NCBI GenBank assembly: GCA_905221195.1
Contig: CAJNCF010000006.1
Location: 1 to 64,000, forward strand
Direction of reading: 5' to 3'
Origin: a bacterium
GTDB lineage: Bacteria > Bacillota > Bacilli > Lactobacillales > Streptococcaceae
Length of the DNA stretch: 64,000 nucleotides
This document shows positions 1-8,819 of the stretch, piece by piece. The position numbers and the translations under genes are program-made. Numbering within the stretch: position 1 is the stretch's first letter; each line of letters starts with the position of its first letter. Below the pieces are notes generated by a model. The model was not told the DNA's origin. It saw only the letters and a program-made list of their open reading frames with translations, and did not search any database.

Positions 1-30
1 CTGAACTTTATCATCATAAGTTAATTTCAT
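1..30 (-). CDS. IS3-family transposase OrfA, N-terminal fragment (runs off the window)
   Basis: Only the start is present: ATG at 30 on the minus strand, reading MKLTYDDKVQ, the usual beginning of OrfA (helix-turn-helix subunit) in streptococcal IS3-group elements. The reading frame leaves the window at base 1. Family assignment rests on these ten residues plus the adjoining terminal repeat. Confidence 0.6.
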   Translation of the reverse strand, partial: MKLTYDDKVQ

Positions 31-86
31 AATAAAAACACCCCAAAAGTTAGATTTTTTCTGTCTAACTTTTGGGGTGCAGTTCA
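1..86 (-). mobile_element. IS3-family insertion sequence, terminal fragment
   Basis: The window opens inside an insertion sequence. Read on the minus strand, 86 to 61 gives a terminal sequence starting TGAACTGCACCCCAAAAG, typical of IS3-family (IS150-group) ends in streptococci, followed by the first ten codons of orfA. A 16-bp inverted repeat (39-54 with 64-79) lies between the end and the start codon and probably protects the transposase gene from outside transcription. The element ends 64 bp from the piuA stop codon. The rest is outside the window, so completeness and the other end are unknown. Confidence 0.75.
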
Positions 87-149
87 GTTTGAGTGAGTCT
101 GATAGGATGCGTTTTATCATGTAAAGATGTTAGTTGAGTTTGAAGTTGC

Positions 150-1115
150 TTATTTCAAGCCTTTTTGTGCGTCTTCAATCATGAGTTTTGTTGATTCAAG
201 TCCGCCACCACTTAGATACCAGAGGTCTGGTGTTAGTTGGATAATCTTACCATTTTTAGCGGCAGGAGTTTCAGCGATGAGGGCATTTTCTAGGACGCCG
301 TCGTTGCTTGAGTTGTCCCCACCGATGGCAAGGGTACGGTTGATGACAAAGAGGATGTCAGGATTGATTTCTTTGACACTTTCAAAGCTGACTTCTTGTC
401 CGTGGCGTGAGTCTTCAAATTGAGTATCAGTTGGCTTGAATTTCAAGGTTTGGTATAAGAAAGAGAAACGAGATTGGGCACCAAAGGCAGCCATTTTTCC
501 TTCGTTGAGGAGGATGGCAAGGGCTTTTTTGTCAGAACTTTCGTTTTTAGTAGCGACTTCTTGGATGCTCTTGTCTAGCTTAGCCAATTCTTCCTTGGCT
601 TTCTGTGTACCTGTTTCGCCGAAGGCACTTGCTAAGGATTCGATATTAGCCTTGGTAGAAGTCCAGTAGTCGTCCTTGCTTGCTTGGAAAAGAACGGTTG
701 GGGCGATTTCTTTGAACTTGTCTACGAATTTTTGGGTACGTGGTGAAGCGATAATCAAATCTGGTTCAAGAGCAGCAATGGCTTCTAGGTCTGGCTCAAC
801 CATGGAACCAACATTTTTGACAGTTCCCGCTAGGTCTTTAAGATAAGTCGGAACAGTTTTTGTAGGCATTCCGACGATATTCTTTTCAAAACCTAAAGCG
901 CGAATAGTATCCGCAGCACCGAGGTCAAAGGTCACAATCTTTTCAGGAACTTTGGGAAGTTTGACCTCATCTAGTGAACTTTTAATGGTTACCTCTGTTG
1001 GAGCAGAGCTACTTTTCTCCGTCTTATTAGTGCTTGAGTTGGTACTACATGCACCAAGTAGGAGCAAGAAGCTGGCCGCTAGGGCAGTGAGATAAAGTTT
1101 AAGGGATGTTTTCAT
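150..1115 (-). CDS. piuA: iron-compound ABC transporter, substrate-binding lipoprotein PiuA
   Basis: A 321-residue lipoprotein that captures an iron compound (heme or siderophore in the pneumococcal system) outside the membrane and hands it to the PiuBC permease. Residues 1-23 form a lipoprotein signal ending in the lipobox LGAC (lipidated Cys23). The body is a periplasmic-binding fold of the FatB/FecB class, with the opening SLDEVKLPKVPEKIVTFDLG and a C-terminal LTPDLWYLSGGG stretch. It is last in the minus-strand order piuB-piuC-piuD-piuA, with a 99-bp gap after piuD that may allow separate expression. An IS3-family element lies 64 bp beyond its stop codon. Confidence 0.9.
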   Translation of the reverse strand: MKTSLKLYLTALAASFLLLLGACSTNSSTNKTEKSSSAPTEVTIKSSLDEVKLPKVPEKIVTFDLGAADTIRALGFEKNIVGMPTKTVPTYLKDLAGTVKNVGSMVEPDLEAIAALEPDLIIASPRTQKFVDKFKEIAPTVLFQASKDDYWTSTKANIESLASAFGETGTQKAKEELAKLDKSIQEVATKNESSDKKALAILLNEGKMAAFGAQSRFSFLYQTLKFKPTDTQFEDSRHGQEVSFESVKEINPDILFVINRTLAIGGDNSSNDGVLENALIAETPAAKNGKIIQLTPDLWYLSGGGLESTKLMIEDAQKGLK

Positions 1116-1214
1116 GATTTCTCCTTTTTAAAATGTGATAACGATGTAGGGAGTCTCTTAGATAGGCTTGTTAGCTAAGAGACTGAGGGTTCTCTAACTC
1201 GAGTTTCTGAGTTG

Positions 1215-1967
1215 CTAGCTATAGATACAGATTTTTTTGCCATTGATATCCGCCAGCGTGATGGGAATCTCATAAAGTTGACTGAGCAGGTCATCCTGCA
1301 TGATTTGATCTGTCCTTCCCTTGCAAAAGACTTGGCCGTCCTTGAAGGCGACAATTTCATCCGCATACTGGCTGGCCATATTGATATCGTGGAGGACAAT
1401 GATAATGGTCTTACCGAGTTCTTCCACCAGTCGCCGAAGAATCTGCATCATACTGACACTTTGCTTGATATCGAGATTGTTGAGCGGTTCGTCCAGCAAG
1501 ATAAAATCTGTATCCTGGGCTAGTACCATGGCGATAAAGACACGTTGGAGCTGTCCGCCAGACAGACTATCGATGTAGCGGTCCTTTAAATTAGTCAGTT
1601 CCAGATAGTCCAGAGTTTCTCGGATTTTTTCCCAATCTTCTGTTCTCAGACGTCCTCTACTGTAGGGAAAACGTCCAAAACTGACCAGTTCTTCAACCGT
1701 CAATTTGGCTTGGTAATTGATTTTCTGCTTTAGGATAGTCAGTTCTTGGGCCAGTTCTTGCGAATTCCAACTCTCGATTTCACGACCTTTGATACTGAGG
1801 ATTCCATGATCCTTCTTGGTCAGTCTGCTCATGATGGAGAGGAGAGTCGATTTTCCAGCACCATTTGGACCAATGAAGGCTGTCAGTTTCTGAGGACTGA
1901 CTTCAAGTGAAATACCTTGCAAAATATCCTGTTTTTGAATGGATTTGTCAATGTTTTCCAGTTTCAC
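1215..1967 (-). CDS. piuD: iron-compound ABC transporter ATP-binding protein PiuD
   Basis: A 250-residue ATPase that powers iron import through PiuB/PiuC. Walker A is GPNGAGKST near residue 33, the ABC signature is LSGGQLQR near residue 134, Walker B is DFILLDEP near residue 154, and the switch His follows in IIIVLHDINMA. Length and motif order match FecE/FhuC-type ATPases. Its ATG overlaps the piuC stop by 4 bp (ATGA), so the two are translationally coupled. Confidence 0.9.
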   Translation of the reverse strand: MKLENIDKSIQKQDILQGISLEVSPQKLTAFIGPNGAGKSTLLSIMSRLTKKDHGILSIKGREIESWNSQELAQELTILKQKINYQAKLTVEELVSFGRFPYSRGRLRTEDWEKIRETLDYLELTNLKDRYIDSLSGGQLQRVFIAMVLAQDTDFILLDEPLNNLDIKQSVSMMQILRRLVEELGKTIIIVLHDINMASQYADEIVAFKDGQVFCKGRTDQIMQDDLLSQLYEIPITLADINGKKICIYS

Positions 1968-2920
1968 CGACGAGCCCTCCTGTAAAGTAAGATAAAGAAT
2001 AAGAAGCCACCCACACTCTCAATGATCATGCTGATGCGAATTTCCAGAGCAAAGACTCGTTCAATCAGGGCTTGTCCCAAGGTCAAGCTAATAAATCCAA
2101 TCAGAATGGCTACGATAAAGAGTATCTTGTGCTGATAGTCTTTGACGATTAGGTAGGTGAGGTTGGCCAGCATAAAACCGAAGAAGGCCATAGGCCCTAC
2201 CAAGGCAGTGGCTGTTGAGGTCAAAAGTACAATGCCCCAGAGGAGTTCTCTCTGTTCTTTTTCAACATCGAGTCCCAGTATCTGAGCCGTTTCTCTTTGC
2301 AAGTGCAAGACATCCAGAATGACTGCTTTTCGAAAGAAAAAGATTGTCAAAGCGAGGATGATCAGAGAACCGATGGCTAGGATGGAAGTGTTGAGATGTT
2401 GAAAGGAAGCAAAGAGACTGTTCTGCAGTTTATCGTATTCATTTGGATTCATCAGGACCTGAAGGAAGGTACTGATATTTCGAAAGAGACTTCCGAGGGC
2501 TAGACAAATCAGCAGGATGAAGACCAGGTCTTGCTTCATCAGTGTCTTCAAGTAGCCTTGTAAGGCGAGAAAGAAGAGGGATTGGACAAGAAGCAAGACT
2601 AGGAATTCTAAGATAGGAACTTTCCCAAGCTGAAGAAGTTTACTTTCAAAAACCAGTAGCAGGGTTTGTAGTAGGACATAGAAAGATTCGATTCCCAAAA
2701 TACTAGGTGTCAGGAAGCGATTTTCCGTCAGGGTTTGAAAACTAATGGTTGAAATCCCAGTCGCGATGGCCACCAAGAGATAAACGACGATTTTTTGGGA
2801 ACGCAGTTTCCAAGCAAAGGCAGACAGCTGGGTGATGGGCCAAAAGTAGAGGAGACAAGCTCCGACGGCAAGAATAATGAGAAGCCAGAAGAACTTGCTA
2901 TGTTTGCTTTTAGACAGCAT
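1964..2920 (-). CDS. piuC: iron-compound ABC transporter permease PiuC
   Basis: A 318-residue FecCD-type permease with about nine hydrophobic segments. It pairs with PiuB to form the transmembrane channel. The family-typical segment GPMAFFGFMLANLTYLI near residue 238 is where the ATPase docks. It overlaps piuB by 11 bp upstream and piuD by 4 bp downstream, which indicates one operon and stoichiometric synthesis. Confidence 0.88.
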   Translation of the reverse strand: MLSKSKHSKFFWLLIILAVGACLLYFWPITQLSAFAWKLRSQKIVVYLLVAIATGISTISFQTLTENRFLTPSILGIESFYVLLQTLLLVFESKLLQLGKVPILEFLVLLLVQSLFFLALQGYLKTLMKQDLVFILLICLALGSLFRNISTFLQVLMNPNEYDKLQNSLFASFQHLNTSILAIGSLIILALTIFFFRKAVILDVLHLQRETAQILGLDVEKEQRELLWGIVLLTSTATALVGPMAFFGFMLANLTYLIVKDYQHKILFIVAILIGFISLTLGQALIERVFALEIRISMIIESVGGFLFFILLYRRARR

Positions 2921-3869
2921 CTTTTCGTCCCCCTCTCCATAGAAGTAGGATAAAGACGAGGCTACCGATGATTCCTAGCAAGAGGCTGACTGATAGCTCA
3001 TAGGGGCGAATTAAGATTCGAGAGAGGATGTCGCAGGCCAGGACTAGATTGGCACCGACCAGTGCGACCGTGAGTTTGGTTTGGTTCAGATTATCTCCAT
3101 AGCGTTTGCGAACCAGATTGGGAACAATGACCCCGAGAAATGGCAGGCCACCCACAGTAATCATGGTGACACTTGTCGTTAGCGCGATCAGAAAGAGGGC
3201 CAGCTTTTCAAGTAGGGAGTAGGAAATCCCCAAACTCTCACTGGTTTCCTTGCCCAGATTCATGATGGTAAAGGTTTGGGACAATTTCCAAACGGCAATC
3301 AGGATAATGAGGCCTAAGAAGAGCCACTCATACTGATGGGTCTGAATCATGGAGAAGGAGCCCTGGGTCCAAGCAGTCATACTCTGAACCAGATTGAACC
3401 GATAGGCGATAACTTCTGTCACAGAGCCGATAATTCCACTATAAATAATCCCAATCAGAGGTAACATCCACCTTTCCTTTACAGTAAAAATGGTCATAAA
3501 GGCAAGGAAGAAGAGGGTGAATACGATGGATGAAACAAAAGCAAAGATCATCTTTTGGGTCAGACTAGCCGATGGAAAGACAAAGAGGCTCAATACCATT
3601 CCTAGTTTGGCGGCTTCAGTAGTCCCAACTGTACTCGGTGCAGCAAACTGATTTTGGGTAATGGTCTGCATGAGGAGGCCTGCCATACTCATGCTAGATG
3701 CAGCCAGGAGAATGCTGATCGTCCTTGGGAGACGGGACTCTTGAAAGAGAAGCCAAGTCTGTTGATCAAAAGCAAAGAGTTTTCCCCATGAAAAATCACT
3801 GGTTCCAATGCTAATAGAGAGAAAGACTAGGAGTAGAAGTAAGCCAATTAAATAATGAGAAAGTTTCAT
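2910..3869 (-). CDS. piuB: iron-compound ABC transporter permease PiuB
   Basis: A FecCD-type permease of about 319 residues, first gene of the piu operon. The ATG at 3869 is chosen over the in-frame ATG at 3884 because only the former has a ribosome-binding site (AAAGGA) at good spacing. Multiple membrane segments and the motif GGLPFLGVIVPNLVRK are characteristic of the family. The gene sits about 40 bp downstream of a strong promoter. The pneumococcal operon is known to respond to iron and to RitR. Confidence 0.88.
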   Translation of the reverse strand: MKLSHYLIGLLLLLVFLSISIGTSDFSWGKLFAFDQQTWLLFQESRLPRTISILLAASSMSMAGLLMQTITQNQFAAPSTVGTTEAAKLGMVLSLFVFPSASLTQKMIFAFVSSIVFTLFFLAFMTIFTVKERWMLPLIGIIYSGIIGSVTEVIAYRFNLVQSMTAWTQGSFSMIQTHQYEWLFLGLIILIAVWKLSQTFTIMNLGKETSESLGISYSLLEKLALFLIALTTSVTMITVGGLPFLGVIVPNLVRKRYGDNLNQTKLTVALVGANLVLACDILSRILIRPYELSVSLLLGIIGSLVFILLLWRGGRKDAV

Positions 3870-3918
3870 ACCCAGTCCTTTCATGTAGATTTGGTATCGA
3901 AAGATACCTGCAGATATA

Positions 3919-3961
3919 AATGTAACACGATTTTTTTAATCTGTCAATAAATTTTCTGACA
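3919..3961 (-). promoter_or_regulatory. piu operon promoter with overlapping palindrome
   Basis: On the minus strand TTGACA (3942-3947) and TACATT (3919-3924) are separated by exactly 17 bp. The -35 hexamer is one arm of an imperfect palindrome, TGTCA...TGACA, spanning 3942-3961, so a regulator bound there would cover the -35 region. RitR or another metal-responsive regulator is a candidate by context only. Confidence 0.6.
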
Positions 3962-3965
3962 ATTT

Positions 3966-4003
3966 AACAAATAAAACAAGGAGAGAGTACCAGGACTTTC
4001 TCC
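3966..4003 (-). terminator. probable galE terminator
   Basis: Nine-base arms (3980-3988 and 3995-4003, one mismatch) enclose a 6-nt loop, followed on the minus strand by a T-rich run. It lies just after the galE stop and upstream of the piu promoter. Confidence 0.45.
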
Positions 4004-4012
4004 TCTGTTATC

Positions 4013-5011
4013 TTATTCCAAAATATTTTTACCCTCTTTAACTCGCCAACGATAGTCTGATAAAATAATATCTTCGAGGGAGTAGCTAGCTTGCCAGTCA
4101 AGATATTGTTTAGCTTTTGATGCGTCTGCTAGGACGCTGGCTGGATCACCAGCACGACGCGCAACAATCTCGTGTGGGATTTTTTGATCCAGTAATTCTT
4201 CAGCAGTTTTAAAGATTTCTTTGACAGTATAGCCTTTCTCAGTTCCTAAGTTAAAGATTTGAGAAGAACTGTCTTCTTGAAAGAGATAGTTCATCCCTTT
4301 AACGTGGGCTTGTGCAAGGTCCAAGACATGAATGTAATCCCGAATACATGAACCGTCACGTGTATCGTAGTCATCTCCAAATATTTTGAGGCTATCATTT
4401 TGTCCCAATGCAGTCTTGTTGATGTTAGGAATGATGTGAGTTGGATTTTTCACACGCAGACCGTTTGAAGCATCCATTTCAGCCCCAGCTACATTAAAGT
4501 AACGGAAAATGACATATTTCCAGTCGTAGCGATTGGCCATCCAGTAAATCATTCGTTCACCCATCAGTTTTGTCTCTGCATAAGGGTTGACAGGATCGAG
4601 CAAGGTATCTTCAGTTGCAGGCTTGTCAATACAGTTATTACCATAGAGAGATGCAGTTGAAGAGAACATGATTTTTTGAATGCCAACTTCAGATAAGACT
4701 TTGAGAACTTGGTTCATACCAGCGACATTGGCAGTGAAGTATTTGCTTGGATTTTCAATACTTTCGCTCACAACAATTTCACCTGCGCAATGCAGAACAG
4801 CATCAATCTTATTTTCTTCTAAGTAAGCTTTTAAGGCACTAGCATCATAAACATCTAGTTGTTTAAAGCTAGCACGATTATCCACAGCCGAACGATTTCC
4901 TGTAGAGAGATTATCAAGGACATGCACCTGGTAGCCAGCATTTAAAAGAGCTTTAACGGTATGGGAGCCAATATAGCCAGCTCCACCTGTAACAAGAATT
5001 GTTTTGGTCAT
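4013..5011 (-). CDS. galE: UDP-glucose 4-epimerase
   Basis: A 332-residue extended short-chain dehydrogenase that interconverts UDP-glucose and UDP-galactose in galactose use and capsule or wall sugar supply. It has the NAD-binding GGAGYIGSH at residues 9-17, the FSSTASLYG segment, the catalytic YAETK (Tyr/Lys) near residue 145, and the C-terminal RRAGDPASVLADASKAK typical of GalE. Length is normal. It stands alone between the divergent pepA and the piu promoter, behind the ribosome-binding site AGGAAAAAATC. Pneumococci carry more than one galE, so copy number elsewhere cannot be judged here. Confidence 0.92.
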   Translation of the reverse strand: MTKTILVTGGAGYIGSHTVKALLNAGYQVHVLDNLSTGNRSAVDNRASFKQLDVYDASALKAYLEENKIDAVLHCAGEIVVSESIENPSKYFTANVAGMNQVLKVLSEVGIQKIMFSSTASLYGNNCIDKPATEDTLLDPVNPYAETKLMGERMIYWMANRYDWKYVIFRYFNVAGAEMDASNGLRVKNPTHIIPNINKTALGQNDSLKIFGDDYDTRDGSCIRDYIHVLDLAQAHVKGMNYLFQEDSSSQIFNLGTEKGYTVKEIFKTAEELLDQKIPHEIVARRAGDPASVLADASKAKQYLDWQASYSLEDIILSDYRWRVKEGKNILE

Positions 5012-5301
5012 GATTTTTTCCTTTTCCTAGTTTTGTACTATTTTAAAGAAAGAGGAAGGGAAAGTCAACTATTTTCTGCGAATTTTGTGAAAAACTGAAT
5101 AAATATATTATAGAATTATTTTTTGTTTGGAAAAAATTTGGATTAATCTTGGAATATTTCTTAGATTTTACCTCATATGAAAGAGAATCTGATCTTTTTC
5201 TAAGATACAGCAAGAATATGATACTAATTTAGAAATCCACCTTCCCGCTATCCTTCTCCTATAAAAAGTGGTAAAATGGATGAAAGAAAGAAGGAATTGA
5301 A

Positions 5302-6366
5302 ATGACAACATTATTTGCAAAAATCAAAGAAGTAACAGAACTTGCTGCGATTTCAGGTCATGAAGCGCCTGTCCGTGCCTATCTTCGTGAAAAGTTGACA
5401 CCGCATGTGGATGAATTGGTGACAGATGGCTTGGGTGGTATTTTCGGGATTAAGCATTCAGAAGCTGCGGATGCACCGCGCGTCTTGGTCGCTTCTCACA
5501 TGGACGAAGTTGGTTTTATGGTCAGCGAAATCAAACCAGACGGTACCTTCCGTGTCGTTGAAATCGGTGGTTGGAATCCGATGGTGGTCAGCAGCCAACG
5601 TTTCAAACTCTTGACTCGTGATGGTCGTGAAATCCCAGTGATTTCAGGTTCTGTTCCTCCACATTTGACTCGTGGAAAGGGTGGACCAACCATGCCAGCC
5701 ATTGCGGATATTGTCTTTGATGGTGGATTTGCGGATAAGGCTGAGGCAGAAAGCTTTGGCATCCGTCCTGGTGACACCATTGTTCCAGATAGTTCTGCTA
5801 TCTTGACAGCCAATGAAAAAAATATTATTTCAAAAGCTTGGGACAACCGCTACGGTGTCCTCATGGTAAGCGAGCTAGCCGAAGCTTTGTCAGGTCAAAA
5901 ACTGGGAAATGAACTCTATCTTGGCTCTAACGTCCAAGAAGAGGTTGGGCTTCGTGGTGCCCATACATCTACAACCAAGTTTGATCCAGAAGTTTTCCTA
6001 GCAGTTGACTGTTCACCAGCAGGTGACGTTTATGGTGGTCAAGGCAAGATTGGAGATGGAACCTTGATTCGTTTCTACGATCCAGGTCACTTGCTTCTCC
6101 CAGGTATGAAGGATTTCCTTTTGACAACGGCTGAAGAAGCTGGTATCAAGTACCAGTATTACTGTGGAAAAGGCGGAACAGACGCTGGCGCAGCTCATTT
6201 GAAAAATGGTGGTGTCCCATCTACAACAATCGGTGTTTGCGCTCGTTATATCCATTCTCACCAAACCCTCTACGCTATGGATGACTTCCTAGAAGCTCAA
6301 GCCTTCTTACAAGCCTTGGTGAAGAAATTGGATCGTTCAACGGTTGATTTGATTAAAAATTATTAA
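5302..6366 (+). CDS. pepA: glutamyl aminopeptidase PepA (M42 family)
   Basis: A 354-residue cytosolic metallo-aminopeptidase that removes N-terminal Glu/Asp (less often other residues) from peptides. The expected two-metal site is visible: His66 in SHMDEVGF, Asp181 in AWDNR, the Glu213-Glu214 pair in QEEVGLRG, Asp236 in AVDCSP, and a late His in YIHSHQ. Length matches lactococcal and streptococcal PepA. The start has AAGGAA 5 nt upstream and a TAAAAT -10 at 5272. The downstream gene follows after 21 bp and is probably co-transcribed. Confidence 0.93.
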   Translation: MTTLFAKIKEVTELAAISGHEAPVRAYLREKLTPHVDELVTDGLGGIFGIKHSEAADAPRVLVASHMDEVGFMVSEIKPDGTFRVVEIGGWNPMVVSSQRFKLLTRDGREIPVISGSVPPHLTRGKGGPTMPAIADIVFDGGFADKAEAESFGIRPGDTIVPDSSAILTANEKNIISKAWDNRYGVLMVSELAEALSGQKLGNELYLGSNVQEEVGLRGAHTSTTKFDPEVFLAVDCSPAGDVYGGQGKIGDGTLIRFYDPGHLLLPGMKDFLLTTAEEAGIKYQYYCGKGGTDAGAAHLKNGGVPSTTIGVCARYIHSHQTLYAMDDFLEAQAFLQALVKKLDRSTVDLIKNY

Positions 6367-6387
6367 ACCATAAGGGAGGTGGTAGGG

Positions 6388-6684
6388 ATGGTAGAACCAA
6401 ACCTAGAAATCCTTATAAAAGATCTTTACAATCATGCTCGCCATGATTTGAGTGAAGATTTAGTTACTGCTCTCCTAGAGACTGCTAAAAAACTGCCTAC
6501 TACAAATGAGCAATTGCTGGCAGTTCGTCTCTCAGGTCTGGTCAATCATGAATTGCTCCTAAATCCCAAACATCCAGCACCTGAGTTGCTCAACTTGGCT
6601 CGCTTTATCAAAAGAGAAGAAGCTAAGTACAGAGGGACCGCAGCTTCTGCGCTTATGTATGGGGAGCTCTTTAAAATGCTTTGA
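6388..6684 (+). CDS. small helical protein, possible bacteriocin-immunity protein (EntA-immunity-like)
   Basis: A 98-residue protein with no signal peptide or membrane span, predicted all-helical. The ATG at 6388 is preferred over a GTG at 6379 because GGGAGGTGG precedes it at 6-7 nt. Size, helical pattern and the RLSGLVNHELLLNPKHPAPELLN-like middle part suggest the enterocin-A immunity family, whose members act in the cytosol against class II bacteriocins. This is by resemblance only. It follows pepA by 21 bp and ends in its own terminator. Confidence 0.5.
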   Translation: MVEPNLEILIKDLYNHARHDLSEDLVTALLETAKKLPTTNEQLLAVRLSGLVNHELLLNPKHPAPELLNLARFIKREEAKYRGTAASALMYGELFKML

Positions 6685-6711
6685 TTCCATTGTGAATCAA
6701 AGTGTTTTTTA
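6680..6711 (+). terminator. rho-independent terminator of pepA unit
   Basis: Perfect 8-bp arms TTTGATTC/GAATCAAA (6680-6687, 6694-6701) are followed by GTG and a T run. The left arm overlaps the stop region of the preceding small gene. Confidence 0.75.
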
Positions 6712-6781
6712 TATGGCAGAAAAGCTATTCTTGATGAGGAGAAGAAAAAAGCCATCCCATTTAGGATAGCTTCTTGGTACT

Positions 6782-6887
6782 TATACTCAATGAAAATCAA
6801 AGAGCAAACTAGGAAACTAGCCGCAGGCTGTACTTGAGTACGGCAAGGCGACGTTGACGTGGTTTGAAGAGATTTTCGAAGAGTATT
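6782..6887 (-). repeat. BOX element, boxA-boxC form
   Basis: A pneumococcal-type BOX. On the minus strand it begins ATACTCTTCGAAAATCTC (boxA), includes the GTCGCCTTGCCGTA stretch and passes directly into boxC (CTGCGGCTAG ... TTTTCATTGAGTATA) with no boxB. Its boxA edge abuts and overlaps the stop codon of the Na/Pi cotransporter gene. Confidence 0.85.
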
Positions 6888-8517
6888 AGATTTGTTCAGC
6901 AATGACCTTTTCAGCTAAATTCATAGCGTGGTCTGATACACGAGTGTAGTGGGAAATGATGTCGATAAAGTTGACCCCAGCTTGTGTTGAACACTCACCC
7001 TTGTTGAGGCGTTTGATATGAGTCTTTCTGAGAACACGTTCTATATTGTTGATTTCTTTATGGCGTTCAATCAGACTTTGAGCTTTTTCGATATCATTGT
7101 TTTCCACGCTATCAAGGGCATCCTTGATAAAGCCAGTAGTTTTTTGATAGATATCAGCCAATTCTTGCAAAGCAGCTTCAGAGAACTCAACATTTTTACG
7201 TTGAAGGTAGTCAGTTAGATTGATTAGCGCTTCTGCGTGGTCCCCAATCCGTTCCAAATCGCGGGATGAATCAAGGATATTGGTGAGCACTTCACTTTCT
7301 TTCTGGCTAAGGGCTTCACTTGAAAGAGTAATCAGGTAACGAGTCAATTTTTCATCAATGGTATTGATGGCTTCTTCTGTCTTGTGTCCTTTTTCAGCAA
7401 CCTTTTCATTAAGGTCAATGATGTAGTTGTATGAAAGGTCAAAGGCTTTAGAAGCATAATTTCCCAAGTGAAGGAGTTCTTTTTTCGCATTTCCAAGAGC
7501 GATTGATGGAGCTTGTTTAATCAAATGCTCATCAAGATAAAGTGGCTCGTACTTCACAACTTCATCTTCACCAGGGATGAGCTTGGTTACAAAGAAAGCC
7601 AAGGCTCCGATGAATGGAAATTGTACGATAGTGTTACTTACGTTAAAGGCACCGTGAGAGAAGGCAATAGTCATCTCAGGTGAGAGGTGAAGGAGTGCTT
7701 GGAAGTACTCAATCATAGCAGTGAAGGGGCCTAAGAAGATTAAGCAAAGAATAGTTCCTAAAACGTTAAAGGTAACGTGGGTTGCAGCAACGCGTTTCGC
7801 AGAGACATTGGCTCCAGCTGCCGCAATGATAACGGTTAAAGTTGTCCCGATATTATCTCCGAAGAGAACTGGTAGAGAACCATTAAGGTCAAGGAAGCCA
7901 CCTGCATAGAGCCCTTGCAAAATCCCGATTGTCGCAGAAGAAGCCTGGATGAGAACGGTAATCACTGCACCAGCAAAAACTCCTAAAATAGGATTTTGTC
8001 CCAAGGTTACCATATATTCCTTGAATTGTGGTAAATCTTTAAGAGGGCTCATACCAGCACTGATGAGGTTGAGGGCGTAGAAGATTCCCCCCACACCAAA
8101 CAGGATGCGCCCGATATTGTTTGCTGTTCTATTTTTTGTAAAGAAGAGGAACATGGTTCCAAGGAAAATCAGGGGTAAAGCATACTCGCCAAGCTTGAAA
8201 CCGATGATAAAGGAAGTAACAGTGGTTCCGATGTTGGCTCCCATGATAATCCCGATAGCCTGTCTAAGAGTGAGAAGACTAGCGCTGACCAGTCCAACAG
8301 TGATAACTGTAACTCCTGTACTTGACTGAATCAGGGCAGTCACGACAATCCCAACTAGAACACCTAAAAAGGGATTGCTGGTGTACTTGTCAATGTAAAA
8401 ACGAAGGCGATCTCCAGCAGCTTGTTGCAAACCGTCTCCCATGGTCTTGATACTATATAAGAATAGTCCCAGACCACCTAAAAAGTGAAATAAAATTTCC
8501 TGCCAATTAATGGACAT
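6886..8517 (-). CDS. Na+/phosphate cotransporter family protein with PhoU-like tail
   Basis: A 543-residue membrane protein of the NptA/PNaS family, importing phosphate with sodium. The N-terminal 310 residues hold the two family repeats with the signatures GLGLFLYSIKTMGDGL, QSSTGVTVI, GANIGTT and the second-copy QASSATIGI and GDNIGTT. Residues about 340-543 form a PhoU-like helical domain (ILDSSRDLERIGDHAE), usually regulatory. The stop codon TAA lies at the edge of a BOX, so the last residues may differ from relatives. A ribosome-binding site GGAGGAAAAAGAA precedes the ATG. Confidence 0.88.
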   Translation of the reverse strand: MSINWQEILFHFLGGLGLFLYSIKTMGDGLQQAAGDRLRFYIDKYTSNPFLGVLVGIVVTALIQSSTGVTVITVGLVSASLLTLRQAIGIIMGANIGTTVTSFIIGFKLGEYALPLIFLGTMFLFFTKNRTANNIGRILFGVGGIFYALNLISAGMSPLKDLPQFKEYMVTLGQNPILGVFAGAVITVLIQASSATIGILQGLYAGGFLDLNGSLPVLFGDNIGTTLTVIIAAAGANVSAKRVAATHVTFNVLGTILCLIFLGPFTAMIEYFQALLHLSPEMTIAFSHGAFNVSNTIVQFPFIGALAFFVTKLIPGEDEVVKYEPLYLDEHLIKQAPSIALGNAKKELLHLGNYASKAFDLSYNYIIDLNEKVAEKGHKTEEAINTIDEKLTRYLITLSSEALSQKESEVLTNILDSSRDLERIGDHAEALINLTDYLQRKNVEFSEAALQELADIYQKTTGFIKDALDSVENNDIEKAQSLIERHKEINNIERVLRKTHIKRLNKGECSTQAGVNFIDIISHYTRVSDHAMNLAEKVIAEQI

Positions 8518-8819
8518 TTCTTTTTCCTCCGAAAAATAATAACGGAATTTCTCCTATTCTATTTTAAAGGATAAAAGTAAATCTAACAAGTGTTTAGATG
8601 AAATTTTAGAAAGAAAATTCGTTAGGAAAGACCTTGATTATATTAATTTTACCAATTTCTAACCTAGATATAGGTATTTCCTTTTATATATTGACATTTA
8701 AAGGAAATATTTTAAAATGAGGGAGGAATTATCTTTATCCCTGTGATTGGGATAAAAATTTTACGAAGAAAGTTAAGCGCTTTCTTTAAAAACAAAAAAT
8801 AATCTTTTAGGAGGAAAAA
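8518..8819 (+). promoter_or_regulatory. intergenic region with promoter of the GH85 gene
   Basis: 302 bp between two divergent genes. Plus strand: TTGACA (8691-8696) and TAAAAT (8713-8718), 16 bp apart, give a roughly 100-nt leader ending in a strong AGGAGG ribosome-binding site before the ATG at 8820. No small gene was seen in the region. Confidence 0.6.

Noticed and set aside
5012..5301. Search for a riboswitch or small gene between galE and pepA
   Set aside because: Only AT-rich promoter-like sequence; no stable hairpin or open frame with a ribosome-binding site.
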